A stretch of DNA of 64,000 nt from Myxocyprinus asiaticus. Its lineage: Eukaryota > Chordata > Actinopteri > Cypriniformes > Catostomidae. Under the pieces are notes generated by a model that saw only the letters and a list, made by a program, of their open reading frames with translations, was not told where the DNA came from and made no database searches. The stretch is taken from contig NC_059362.1 of NCBI RefSeq assembly GCF_019703515.2, forward strand, positions 28,412,326-28,476,325, in the 5' to 3' direction. Shown here piece after piece: positions 12,418-23,687 of the stretch (its first letter is position 1; each line of letters begins with the position of its first letter). A program made the position numbers and the translations under genes.

Positions 12418-13610
12418 AACAGTTCGGGAAAGGAGGATGCGGGAGCCGAATCCACATTCAGCGAGACTTTAACTAGAACACAACATCAAACTGAAAACAC
12501 AGCAACATAAAACAAACAAACACACACAGAGCGGCCGCGTGTGTCTCTCTCTCTCTCTGGTGTCCCTGGCTCTTCCCATATCTCCCTCCCACTGATTAGG
12601 CAACTCGGTGCCAGGCATGCATACTCACGGCCCGGCCACGCCCTCCTCTCGTCACACTCCTCCACCGCCCGATTCAGGCCGGGGCGCCATCCGGACTGGC
12701 TTACTCCCCCCCATCTCTGGAGGGGAGCCGCTGCCCTTCCAGCCGTTCCACCACCCGATGGTCCTCCCCGCCTCCTGAGAATCTGAGAGAGATGAGGGGA
12801 GGGAGGGGGAGAGAGAAAGAGTGAGCGGGAGAGACGGAGAGAGAGAGAGGAAAGAGAGAGAAAAGAAAACGCTCTTCTTCGGCTTCCGCAGGCACGCCGT
12901 CCACTCGGTCCTCAGCCGCTCCTCCGTCCCCAGGCAGACGGCAGCGGTTCCTCCGTCCCCAGGCGGACGGCAGCGGTTCCTCCGCCACCCGGCGGACGGC
13001 AGCGGGTCCTCCGCCACCTGGCGGACGGCAGCGGGTCCTCTGCTTCCTGGCGGACGGCAGAGGTTCCTCCGGCTCCTGGCGGATGGCAATGGCTCCTACT
13101 TCTCCTGGCGGATGGCAATGGCTCCTACTTCTCCTGGCGGATGGCAGCGGCGAGTTCTCCCGGACAGTGTGCCCTTCTTCCTTTTCTGGGTTTTGGCACC
13201 AGTGTAACAGACCAAGTTCTTAATGTGGAAAGGTGGAAGCGGGGACTGGGTGAACAATCCACATCAGACATTTATTGCTGCACTTTTCAGTGTCACAATA
13301 AGACACCGCTTTTCAGCAGTACACAAAAGGTTTGCTTGTCAGCACACACCACACTGACACGCAGATACACACAGACAGCTTCGTGCTTCTCTCTCTCTCA
13401 AACAGCGGCTCCGACTCCACCTTATCCCTCTCCCGGGTGATTGCGATCTTTCTCCCCCAGCCGTCCCTCATCACTTGGCCACACCCCCCTGCTCTCCGCA
13501 CTGTCACTGAATTGAAATGCTCTTTATAGGCAGCAATTCTATTACTGCCCACTTTCGTGTGCCATAAGTAGCGCACCTCACGAAAACTGCAGAAGAGTCT
13601 TTACAAAGCT
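12418..13610. repeat. GC-rich unclassified interspersed repeat with internal minisatellite
   Basis: Two consecutive segments (from 12424 and from 13204) begin with TGTAACAG followed by a GGAAAGG..GGA..GCGGG motif, so related ends occur about 780 bp apart. The first contains a (CT)n tract, a purine-rich GAGAGAG stretch at 12783-12867 and the 29-bp tandem array listed separately. Base composition is far more GC-rich than the surrounding intron. Overlapping open frames on both strands follow the 29-bp periodicity and are not genes. Confidence 0.6.
12934..13150. repeat. 29-bp minisatellite, about 7.5 copies
   Basis: Units of the form GCGGACGGCAGCGGTTCCTC plus nine more bases repeat every 29 bp. 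Units drift from left to right (CAGCGG to CAATGG; CCACCTG to TTCTCCTG). The period is not a multiple of three. Confidence 0.85.
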
Positions 13611-14410
13611 CCAAGATTTTGAATTAGCAATTGATACTAAAACCAAAATATTTGATGAAATAGTTCATTTTTAATTAGATGGAATTATTTTCTATTGATA
13701 CTTTTAAGTACTGAATAAAATAAAATATAGGTTATATATAAAATAGACTGTTCTTCCATTAGGCTATAAAATAAGTAAATAAATAAATAAAATACTATTC
13801 TGCATTCTACAATTCACCCAGTTATATTTGAAATGTTTTAAATTTCTTTCAAATCCGTCCATCATCTTGGGTATTCCTCTATACTGAGCTCGTCACAAAC
13901 AATGCATTGTGGATTTGCCTAATCTGGGAAAGATTTTGCAATGCTGCTGGAAAAAATTAAATATCTTATAAATGACCAAACGCATTCTAGATATGGCACA
14001 ATAAATAAAACAGAATGCAGGTGTCTTGAGACACGTTTTAACAATTAAAGTTATTTTTAACTTAACAGGGCGTCTAAAAAATACGCCAATCTTGCGTTAG
14101 AAGCTACAAAAACAGCATGGCACAATGCAACAGTCAAAGACGTCTGTCTATTGCATGTATACATAGAAAAACAATTGAAAATCAACACAGATGAAGAAAA
14201 CATTCAGTTTAAATGACCCTCTAAGGCAGCATAAATTTGCTACCTACTGTTTGGAATAGCCTGTCAGGTGTACTCGGTCTGGTGCATGCTTATGATGCCT
14301 AAAAAACTGTCAAAGTAGACTGCTCACAGGAGTTTGAAACAGAGCTGTTGTTAATAATATTCTGCTATGTTTCTCTCTTCTTTTTATTTTAATCTGTGCT
14401 ATTTTTACAG
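13611..14410. other. dpf3 intron, nothing recognised
   Basis: AT-rich intronic sequence ending in the pyrimidine tract and acceptor TTTTTACAG before 14411. Confidence 0.5.
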
Positions 14411-14539
14411 CACAGAAAGGGCCTGATGGCACAATCATCCCCAATGACTACTGTGACTTCTGTCTGGGTGACTCCGGCTCCAATAGGAAGACAGGCCAAG
14501 CTGAGAAGCTGGTTTCCTGCTCGGACTGTGGCCGCTCTG
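14411..14539 (+). CDS. dpf3: dpf3 exon: N-terminal part of PHD finger 1
   Basis: A 129-nt exon (two bases, 42 codons, one base) encodes [20 protein letters not shown], then [16 protein letters not shown] and SDCGRS. The Cys pairs C..C (CDFC) and C..C (CSDC) are the first four zinc ligands of PHD1. It ends in phase 1 (G) before GTGAGT. From this donor two alternative continuations are open. The exon at 27802 completes PHD1 and leads into PHD2; the exon at 22678 gives a DPF3a-type tail. Human DPF3 diverges into its a and b forms at the same GRS position, as I recall. Confidence 0.92.
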
Positions 14540-14953
14540 GTGAGTCCAACTTCACTGTATTCTCTATTACTCACAGTTACAGTATCTGCCCATGTAAGAT
14601 CAACAATAGTTTTTTCACCTCCATCTTGAATTCATCTCACACTGAGGGAGACCTATATTATGACATTTAATAATAAAGTTGATACCAAGAATAATTTTTT
14701 TGTAGATTTTACCAGATGCTAGTATTTAATAAATAAAAAACAAACAGTAAAGGTTGTCAAAGATGACATTCAGTGATTTATCTCTCTCTATAATAAATGG
14801 AAGAGTTTTCCCTATCTGTCACTCACTCGACGTTGTGTCAATGTAGTGACACTAGGGGTCGCTCTTGGGAGCCCCAAACACCTCTGATCTTTGAGAAAAG
14901 GCCAATGGGATTTGGTGAGTGAAATTTGCATGCCACTTCCCCGGACATACGGG

Positions 14954-14960
14954 TATAAAA
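14954..14960 (+). promoter_or_regulatory. TATA box in left DIRS inverted repeat
   Basis: GGGTATAAAAGGAGCTGG lies in the left repeat about 280 bp upstream of the ORF1 start. Its mirror copy (TTTTTATACCC, 18391-18401) sits in the right repeat and points inward on the other strand. A promoter role is an inference. Confidence 0.5.
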
Positions 14961-15234
14961 GGAGCTGGCTCGCAACCACTCATTCAGATTTTTTCTTCGG
15001 AGCCGAGTGGTGCTCATTCATGAATTCATTCATTGAATTCCACTGCCGTTCCATTCACCTCTGCGTATGCTTTGGATATATGCCGCATTTCAGCGGTTTC
15101 TCCCCCTCGTGCACGAATAAGTGCAGAGAACGCCCCTGGGCGCTTCGACAGCTAAAAGAGAGTATATATTCTAATAATAAAAGAGTATATTTTCCTCTAA
15201 AAGTGTGGCACAGATGGAGAGCATCTTTTTAAAG

Positions 15235-16456
15235 ATGACTTTCCGTCTGTGTATATTTCCTGGTTGCGGTCATTACCTCTCCGCCTTTGACGGCCACGAT
15301 TGCTGCCTCACGTGTCTGGGCTAAGCCACGCTGAGACAGCGTTCGCGGATGGCTCATGCTCTCACTGTGAGAGCGTGACCATGGCAACGTTGTGGTCGTG
15401 GCTTTCCTTCTTAAAGGGGAAAGCCACGCCACCTGGCTCCCCGCCCCCCTCCTTCTACCTATGGGTACGAGGCCGCGTCGGTTAGCGCTGGGGATGATTT
15501 GGGGACCCCAATGGGAGTGGTTCCACTAGGTAATCCCCCACAGACCTCCCATTCCCCAGTACGCTCTTTTGCCCCAGTCGAGTTCTGGGATGAGACAGGT
15601 GGCTCGCCCCAGGGTGAGTTTGATGTCTCATTTGGGGCTCGAGAGCAGGAAGAGCTCTCGATCGCAGCATTGGGGAGCGGGCTGATCCAGTAGGACGCAG
15701 AGGACTCGACTGGACTCCCACCTTCGGGTGTGGTCGCCCAGTCTGAGGCCGACGTGGAGCTGGTGGACATATTTGCCCGGGCTGCTGCGAGCGTCGGGCT
15801 TGAGTGGAACCCTCCACCCTGCCCTGAGCCTTCACAGCTTGATGATTGGTTCCTGGGCTCAAAGCAACGCTCACGGCCGCTCCCCAATCGTGGCAGGCGC
15901 CTTTTACTGCCTGGACCCGACCTCTGAGCCTCTCCGCTCTCACTACCCTCGACGTTGGGGCGGCTAGGGGGTACACGGCGATTCCCCAGGTGGACAAGGC
16001 GGTTGCGGTGCACCTGTGCCCGCACAACGCTGCCACCTGGTGGACTCGCCAGAGACTCCCGTCCAAGCCTGTAAGTCCACGTCATCCTTGGTGACCAAGG
16101 CTTGCAGTGCCGCTGGACAGGCCGCATCTGCCCTGCATGCCATGGCCCTCCTGCAAGTGCACAAGGCCAAGGCGCTGAAAGAGCTGCATGAGAGTAGTCC
16201 CGACCTGGGAGTGATGCAGGAGCTGTGCTCAGCGACTGATCTCACCCTCCGGGCGACGAAGGTCATGGTGTGGGCTCTCTGGCAGGTGATGTCCACCTTG
16301 GTGGTCCAGGAGCGCAACCTGTGGCTTAACCTGGTCGAGATGAAGGATGCCAACAAGGTACGCTTCCTTGATGCCCCCATCTCCCAGGCTGGCTTGTTCG
16401 GTGATGCCGTCGAGGGCTTTGCCCAGCAGTTCTCTGCGGTCAAGAAGCAGACGTAG
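15235..16456 (+). pseudogene. DIRS copy 1 ORF1 (gag-like) remnant
   Basis: The reading starts MTFRLCIFPGCGHYLSAF and continues GHDCCLTCLG before an in-frame stop. The C..C..H..C..C pattern matches the start of ORF1 in copy 2 (MAFHLCVIPGCSRYLS). Further downstream, scattered frames give the later gag-like segments, for example AMALLQVHKAKALKELHESS at about 16139. Several stops and frameshifts break it. The role is inferred from DIRS organisation: a putative nucleic-acid-binding structural protein. Confidence 0.65.
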
Positions 16457-17212
16457 GCTATCCAACACATCCTGCCCCAGTGTGGCTCAAGGTCCCGCAC
16501 CCGTCTGCTCGTCGCCAAGGGCGTCCCCCTGTGGTGACGACACCAGCTCCGCCGCAGCCCAGGCTGACTGCCCGGCCCCGGCATAGAGCCCCCTGCAGGA
16601 AGCTGATGCCCCCTGTCTCACGGTCCGGCGCTAAGAGCCCCAGGAAGGCTTCCAAGCACCCCTGAGACAGACGACCCAGGGAGTAAGAGGCCTGCTGGAA
16701 TCCCAGAGCTGGTATACAGACCACTCCATCCCCCGGTGGGGGGCCAGGAGGAGAATCTTTTGTGTCCTTTGAATTTGATTTCGGCACATGCCCGAGAGGC
16801 TGCGGCACCCACATTTTCGAAGTAAGAGCGGTTTCCTCATTTCCTGTGTCACAAAGCCGGTTATCACGGCAGGCACGGCGCTACGGAAGCGGGTTCCCCG
16901 CCTTCGCGCGTTCAGCTGCGGCACACACACACCCATGCTCAGGCGGTTGTGACAAGTCATGAGGAAGTTCACCCTCCTCCCCTGTCGCTGACCGGTCCTA
17001 TGGTGGGCATGCGGAGCAAGGTAAGTGCTTTGACCTTTCTCTCAAAGGGATGCGAGGCTCCTCGACGTGGCAACTCATGCTCCGCCCCGCCGCGAGGCCC
17101 CACCCGCAGGTACGTCAGATGTGATTGTCCCTTTGGTGCCCCTTCGCTCGGAGCTTGGAGGCATGGCTAGTGCTCTCCAATCCGTCGCGCTGGCTAGCCA
17201 TGACAATCTGAC

Positions 17213-18060
17213 TCGGCTATGCGATACGTTTCGCCAGGCGCCTGCCCAGGTTCAGCGGCATTCGCTTCACCTCTGTGAGGGGCGAGAACTCCACTGCCCT
17301 GCGTGTGGAAATCGAGATCCTTCTGCAGAAGGACGCGTTAGAGCCTGTCCCTCCAGCCAAGATGAAGAAGGGGTTCTACAGCCCCTACTTCATCGTGCCA
17401 AAGGAAGGCGGTGGGTTGCGGCCAATCTTGGACCGGAGAGTCTTGCACAGACTCCCGTTGAAGATGCTGACACAGAAGCGCATTCTGTTGTGCATCCAGC
17501 ATCAAGATTGGTTCGCGGTGGTAGACCTGAAGGACGCGTACTTCCACATCTCGGTTTTACCTCGGCACAGACCCTTTCTGCAGTTCGCCGGTCTGTCCCT
17601 GTCGCCTCGTGTCTTTACGAAAGTCGCAGAGGCAGCCCTTGCCCCGCTAAGGGAAGTGGGTGTCCGCATCCTCAATTATCTCGACAACGGGCTGATTCTA
17701 GCTCACTCTTGAGACATGTTGTGTGCGCACAGGGACCTGGTGCTCAGGCACCTCAGCCAGTTGGGGCTTCGGGTCAACTGGGAAAAGAGCAAGCTCTCCC
17801 TGGTTCAGAGCATCTCTTTTCTCGGGATGGAGTTAGACTCAGTCTCTATTATAGCGGGCCTCGCGAACGAGCTCATGCGCGCAGTCGGTGCTGAACTTCC
17901 TGAAGTCGTTCAGGCGGAGAATGGCGGTCCCACTGAAACAGTTTCAGAGGCTCCTGGGGCATATGGCATCCTCAGCGGCGGTCATATACTCACGCCGCTT
18001 GGGTTGATGCATATGAGACCGCTCCAGCACTGGCTTCAGACTAGAGTCCCGAGATGGGCA
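17213..18060 (+). pseudogene. DIRS copy 1 reverse transcriptase, inactivated
   Basis: The + frame holds KMKKGFYSPYFIVPKEGGG, LRPILDRRVLHR, AVVDLKDAYFHISV and NYLDNGLILAHS, then a stop, then DMLCAHRDLVLRHLSQLGL and INWEKSK-like RVNWEKSKLS. This is the palm of a DIRS reverse transcriptase. Two lesions stand out: the catalytic pair reads YLDN (AAC at 17686-17688) instead of YLDD, and a TGA at 17710-17712 follows LILAHS where related copies have an Arg codon. The fragment runs into the terminal deletion before any RNase H. It cannot be functional. Confidence 0.85.
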
Positions 18061-18570
18061 TGGTGCTGTGGCACGCATCGTGTGGCCAGCACGCCGATCT
18101 GCCGACACTTGTTCAGCCCTTGCAACAACACCTGCACCGCCAATCCACGTAACGCAGTTCAGCTAGTTGTGGCATTTTGTATAGGGACCCCTAGTGTCAC
18201 TACATCGACACAATGTCGAGTGAGTGACAGATAGGGAACGTCTTGGTTATTGTCGTAACCTCCGTTCCCTGATGGAGGGAACGAGACATTGTGTCCCTCT
18301 TGCCACAACACTGAACTACCCGCTGAAATGGCCGGGACCCTGTCTCGGCTCCTCAGCACAAAACCTGAATGAGTTGTTGCGAGCCAGCTCTTTTTATACC
18401 CGTATGTCCGGAGGAGTGGCATGCAAATTCCACTCGCCAATTCCCATTGGCCTTTTCTCAAAGATCAGAGGTGTTTGGGGCTCCCAAGAGCGACCCCTAG
18501 TGTCACTACATCGACACAACTTCTCGTTCCCTCCATCAAGGAACAGAGGTTAGGACAGTAACCAAGACGA

Positions 18571-20662
18571 TAGTGTTCTAAAATGGGCCAGAATACAGTA
18601 ACTGGATGTTTTTGACTACAAATTAGAAGCACATAGATTACTCAGGTAGTAACTTTATGTCAAACATAGTATGAAAAGTATAGAAAATTTAGGATAAAAA
18701 GGGGCAGAAATGCATGCTGACATTACACACAGATCGTTCTTGTTTTTTTAAGTGGTTTAAAAGGGGTTAAAAGTGGACAAGTAAGGGGGTTGTCCAGTCG
18801 ACAACAGAAAAACACCAAATAATCTAATTTATCTGATTTCCCAGAAATTATGATAGAATTTTTTTTTATTTGCTCATTTAGTTAATTAAAAGCACACAAA
18901 CTGAATTATGTATGAATCCACAAAGAGAAATTAAGTATTTGAAAAATCTAAAATAAGTTTAAATCATTTTACTGCACTATCATGTCATGCATTAATAGTA
19001 CAGTACGTCACCAGCTTGTTTGTGCATATCTCATCTTTTTGTGTTTTTTCGCTAGAGCATGTTTGTTTATTTGTTTTCTGTTCTTTTTATGGAATTTAGT
19101 TTGTTGATATGGTTTCAGCTTGGCAAAGGCATGTCAAACGCAGACTTTTATCCCAGACACAGGATAATTCTACTAGAAAGGCATTTTGATGGAGATTTAC
19201 CATTAACAATGTGATTTAAAACAGGGATAGGCTTAATCTGTGAAATGGAAACCAGCACAATGGTTTAAGAGATATGAGTAATTCCACAGATTTGATGCAG
19301 TTGTTCAGAGCATAACCTGTATCAGCCGTGGTGGTTTTTTTTAAATACATGGCAATTATCATTTTTTTAATTAATAGCAACATGTGAGCAGAGCTGGGAG
19401 GGTTTAAATGCATTCCAATACAAATGACTAATGATGAAAAATGTAATCAGTAACCATCTAAATACCATAAAATGAAAGTAGCCTAATCTGATTTTTGTAG
19501 TTACCACATTTGCAAATAAAGATAACAGACAAGCAATATCAACTAGATGACTTACGTAAATGTCTTCTGTACAGCAACCAAACAATCTTACCAGGAAATG
19601 GCACTGTTTTATCTTAGATTGGTGTACGTTTTATTCAGTAATGGTCATCGCAATCAGTTTGGCTGGCATATGTATTAGTGGTTTGAGCACGGAGCCAGAG
19701 AGGTGTCTATTCCACAGGGTTTTTCCTGGTTCAAAAATGGTCTTTAGTGGTTGCTGATGTTTACAGTCATCCATATGCTCGAAGTTGGTTTATTACATAA
19801 TTGCAATTAATTAATATATAACAATCAATTCATGTTTACATTGGATAGGAGTTATTTATCATCATTGAAGCATCTGGAACTCTTTGAATTCAACACAGAA
19901 TTTTATAGTGCTATGTAAAATCAAACTAAACAAAATTTAGTTAATTTAATAATATTCTGTACCCATGGAAATACCACTTTACTGAGTTGGGACTGTGCTA
20001 GTGAAAATATTTGTTTCCTATAATATCAAACGTCATTCGAACAGAACATATATTGCTAAGGAGGAGGTCCAGACTTTAAACCCCCTTATGTATTTGCACT
20101 TATATTTACAGCGCAATGTTGTAAGCATAGGTACTACAATGGATGGCTCCTCAATACTGTAGTAAGGTTAATGTAGCTAGTCTTTCTATAAAAATAGTAT
20201 TTGTTATGAAAAAATATTAGCCTAAACACATTTAGAATCTTGAACTACGACTGCCACAGTTGTAATAAAAATGAAGTCTAATAGATTCCACCTAATAGAT
20301 TATTAAATATGAAACTATACATTTAAAAAAACAAATAAGAATGTAACCACTGTAACTACCTAGTAAGGGTGATGATGTGTAATTTGAAAAACCTTTATGT
20401 TGGCACATGGCCCAGTGTTATCTCTTCTCCTCATCCGTGCTGTTTAGAACGTCGAGGCCAGGGCCACTCCCTATCGCAGTTCATGTGAATCTGCCTTGGG
20501 AATTAAGCAGGACTTTACCCAGAATTGTAAAACACATTTTGAGTGTAATAGTAATCTGTTTACGTCCTTTTTAATATAACTGTAATGAAATAAATTTAAA
20601 TTTGTTGTACTGATTACGATTTAAGTATTACGTTAGCATATGAGGTGCGTTTCTATTCTTAA
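18571..20662. other. dpf3 intron, nothing recognised
   Basis: AT-rich sequence with scattered short palindromic fragments. I found no exon, RNA gene or clear transposon end in it. Confidence 0.45.
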
Positions 20663-21156
20663 AGGAATAGTTCACCCAAAATGAAAATTCTCTCATCATT
20701 TACTCACCCTCATGCCATCCAAGATGTGTATGATTTTCTTTCTTCTGCTGAACACAAATGAAGATTTTTAGAAGAATGTTTAGCTCTGTTAAGTACTCAC
20801 AATGCAAATGAATGGGTACTGACATTTTGAAGCTCCAAGAGAACATAAAGGCTGCATTAATGTAATCCATAAGAAATCTCAGAAGCGATATGATAGGTGT
20901 GGGTGAGAAACAGATCACTATAGACCTTTTTCACTATAAATCTCCACTTTCACTTTCACATTCTTTTTCTTCTTTGTGCATATCACCACCTAGTGGGCAG
21001 GGAGATGAATTTATAGTAAAAAAGGACATAAATACCTACAGAGCGGATATATTCTTCTAAAAATCTTTGTGTTCAGCAGATGAAAGAAAGTCACATACAT
21101 CTGGGATGGCATGAGTAAATGATGAGAGAATTTAAATTTTTGGGTGCACTATCCCT
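20663..21156. repeat. TTAA-flanked palindromic MITE, family A
   Basis: TTAA lies on both sides (20659-20662, 21157-21160). Long inverted arms run from AGGAATAGTTCACCCAAAAT to its counterpart TTTTTGGGTGCACTATCCCT. The arms carry the family motifs CATCATTTACTCACCCTCAT and CTTTCTTCTGCTGAACACAAA. There is no coding capacity. Confidence 0.85.
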
Positions 21157-21634
21157 TTAACATGTCACATTGGCACATCAGTCATTAATGATAGGGACAG
21201 AAAACATCTAAAGGTTACTTTTATAACTTATCAAGGCAAGCAAACATCGAGCCATGGCATTTTGCAGGACAGATACTTAGATGATTTCAAACATAACGTC
21301 TAGTTTCGATGATTAGCTTTGGAAAATAAAAGTTTTGCAGAGTATCAAGGAGTCGGATGTGAATTTGAGAATATAAGCTCTAATATCTCTGCATTTATGA
21401 TCATATTTGTTTCCAACAAATCCACTTGGTGTTGAAAAAACAACACATTTGTCTGATGCACACATTCAGGTGATAATGTGCATTGTGTTTGTAGGTGTAG
21501 ATGTGTCTCCCAAACCTTACAGTGTGTTTATGTCTAGACATTTGACTGGTGATTTCTAGTGCTTTTGCTGGCAAATTTCCTTGAAAGGTCAACTATCCAA
21601 CATATATTTATCTTATTTTTTCTTAAACTCTTAA

Positions 21635-21940
21635 AAGGATAGTTCACCCAAAAATGGAAATTCTGTCATTTACTTACCCCTCTTGTTGTTCCCAACAAAT
21701 ATGATTTTCTTTCTTCCATGGAACACAAATAGAGACGTTAGGCAGAATGTTAGGGACTGACAGCTTCAGTCACCATTCATTTTTATTGCAGCCTTTTGCT
21801 TTACTATAAAAAGTGAATGGCTAACATTCCGCCTAACATCTCCTTTTGTGTTACACAGACGAAAGAAAGTCACATGGTTTGGAACAACATAAGGATGAGT
21901 AAATGATGACAGAACTTTAGATTTTGGGTGAACTATCCAT
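21635..21940. repeat. TTAA-flanked palindromic MITE, family A (short variant)
   Basis: TTAA flanks (21631-21634, 21941-21944) and inverted ends AGGATAGTTCACCC and GGGTGAACTATCCAT. Confidence 0.8.
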
Positions 21941-21968
21941 TTAATTTGCTTTAAAGTTCTTACTGTAA

Positions 21969-22234
21969 AGGGTTAGTTTACCCCAAAATTAAAATTCTGT
22001 CATCGTTTACCCGCATAACCCCAAGAATGTTAGGGACTGACAGCCTCAGTCCCCATTCAATTTCATTGTATGGAAAGAAGATGCAATCAAAGTGAATGGG
22101 GACTGAGCCTGTCAGTCCCTTACATTCTGCCTAACATCTCCTTTTGTGCCCCATGGAAGAAGAAATATTCAGATTTGAAGCAACTTGAGGGTGAGGAAAT
22201 GATGACAAAAAATTTTTTGGGGGGGAACTGTCCC
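21969..22234. repeat. Palindromic MITE, family A (diverged)
   Basis: Inverted ends GGGTTAGTTTACCCC and GGGGGGAACTGTCCC. Intact TTAA on the right (22235-22238), TAAA on the left. The middle repeats the GTTAGGGACTGACAG motif of the neighbouring copy, so the two may have arisen by local duplication. Confidence 0.7.
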
Positions 22235-22677
22235 TTAAATTGTTTAGGGCATTATCACTTACCAGCTATCTCAATCATATGGACAATTTTATGTTGCTCA
22301 CATGCTTCCATTCTTTTTTCTTTTTTCTTTCTTGGCTGTGTTATCCATTGACTGCTCATAATTAAATGGTATAGCAAGCACAGGGAGAGACCAAATTATG
22401 TATGCTTCAGTAATAGATTAATTTTATGATGCACAAAAAATGAACAGAAAAAAATAGTATTAAAGTGTATCAGCTTTTATGTACACTCACTGACATGCAC
22501 ATATCCCGGCAATTGGACATGCATAAGACATGCAAGACATAATCCCCTAATTTAAACATTGAGTATCTGCAAGTACTGCAAGTTGTCCAAGCTCAGAGGA
22601 GTGTGAGTCCTAGCTGACTGCAGTGTTACTTGTGTGTGTTTCCACTGTGATGCTGATATGTCCGTCATGCATGTCAG

Positions 22678-22841
22678 CTGATCGCGTCGGCGGGACCAGG
22701 GCGAAGAGGAGGACGAGTGGAGTTCTGGACATGTTCGGCGACACATCCGAAAGCGAGGCATCCACCTTTCATGGCTTTGAGGAGGACGACCTGGACGGGC
22801 TTCTGTCCGATGACAGCACAGGCTCACCTCAGTGCAGATAG
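22678..22841 (+). CDS. dpf3: dpf3 alternative last exon (DPF3a-type C-terminus)
   Basis: Acceptor CATGTCAG precedes 22678. Joined to the phase-1 donor at 14539 it makes Ala and then 53 residues to TAG: DRVGGTRAKRRTSGVLDMFG, DTSESEASTFHGFEEDDL, DGLLSDDSTGSPQCR. The block MFGDTSESEASTFHGFEEDDL aligns with the recalled human DPF3a tail (LFGSTSESDTSTFHGFDEDDL), which replaces the second half of PHD1 and all of PHD2. The resulting protein would keep the zinc finger but lack a working double PHD. Using this exon skips the exons at 27802-28657. An ATTAAA signal lies at 23236. The matching phase, the acceptor and the residue conservation make this a real exon with high likelihood. Confidence 0.88.
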
Positions 22842-23235
22842 ACAAAGAATCGCAAGCACTGAAACTGAAAAAACAAAAAAGCTTCAGAGGAACTTTTGGC
22901 ATGTGTCTGCTGCCTGTTTTTTTTATTTTTCTTCTTTCTGTTGTTTTGCTGCAACATGCATAATGGATTCGCATCTTCAGACACAGCGTTAACTTCAGGA
23001 ATTGCTTTCAAAAGACAAGCTGCAACCTTTTCTAAATTAAGGAATGTTGTTTTTATTGCATCACACTTCTGTATACAGAGAGGTGCTAGTTATTGGACAG
23101 ATGAGCCATTTCTTTCGGACTGTTTTCCGCTATGGAAATTTGCAGGGACATTACCAATGTGTGGACATGGATAACATATCACCATGTACTGTAAGATAGA
23201 ATGCCACCTATGTGGAATTCACTTTTGAAATAGAA

Positions 23236-23241
23236 ATTAAA
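23236..23241 (+). terminator. Candidate polyadenylation signal for the DPF3a-type mRNA
   Basis: ATTAAA lies about 395 bp after the alternative stop codon at 22841. It is the clearest hexamer downstream of that exon. Confidence 0.5.
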
Positions 23242-23687
23242 GAATTGCAAACTTAACCTCAAGATTTTAAAAGGAGGAAATACTCAGCATGTGTCTGTAG
23301 GTCGGCAAGTGAAGAGGGTTTTTTCTCCTATCTCTGGATAAATACTATATTTGCAAAGAAAAGGGATCACGAGATTTGGCCCAGAGTCCAATGGAGAGGC
23401 AGAGAATGGGCTAAGGCCAGGCCCTGATTGGATCCAGAGGAAAGGCAGGACAGTTTGCAGAGAGGTAAGAGCCAATAGGCATTTAAATGTCCATCTCTCC
23501 TCCATTCTCAGGACAGCTTCTAAATAATAATTATAATAATATCAAATCAGTTTGCTGGAGGATACATGATACTTGGCCTCTCCCTAGTTGTGTTGGGTAA
23601 CCAAAAGAAAAGAAGAGTGACTTATTGTAAGAATGGACTATTTTTTGTGTAACTTCCATTTACAGATCATATTCAGGAAGCCCTTAA

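Larger units (their letters stand above)
14808..18570 (+). mobile_element. DIRS-type retrotransposon, copy 1 (internally deleted)
   Basis: This 3.8-kb element has DIRS architecture. Inverted terminal repeats of about 165 bp lie at about 14845-15005 and 18350-18515. An internal complementary region at about 18186-18300 matches, in inverse, both outer ends. Inside are remnants of a gag-like ORF1 and a reverse-transcriptase ORF. The RNase H and tyrosine-recombinase parts are missing; the deletion falls near 18100-18140 and corresponds to roughly 2.6 kb of copy 2. No target duplication is expected for DIRS. It lies in the dpf3 intron between PHD1 and the DPF3a exon, in the sense direction. Confidence 0.85.

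Noticed and set aside
12934..13150. Possible CRISPR-like array (29-bp repeats)
   Set aside because: Units are head to tail without spacers and the genome is a vertebrate's; it is a minisatellite.
12541..13207. Four overlapping 70-145 codon frames on both strands
   Set aside because: They follow a 29-bp tandem repeat and GC-rich sequence; periodic Arg/Pro-rich text with no domain.
15459..17894. Long open frames of 150-275 codons on both strands in 15.4-17.9 kb (for example 15459-16127 -, 17067-17894 +)
   Set aside because: Shadow frames of GC-rich DIRS copy 1; the recognisable ORF1 and reverse-transcriptase text is in other frames.
22623..22677. Upstream extension of the DPF3a exon frame to a Met at 22623
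   Set aside because: The Met lies in the intron before the CATGTCAG acceptor; the exon is entered by splicing, so this start is not needed.
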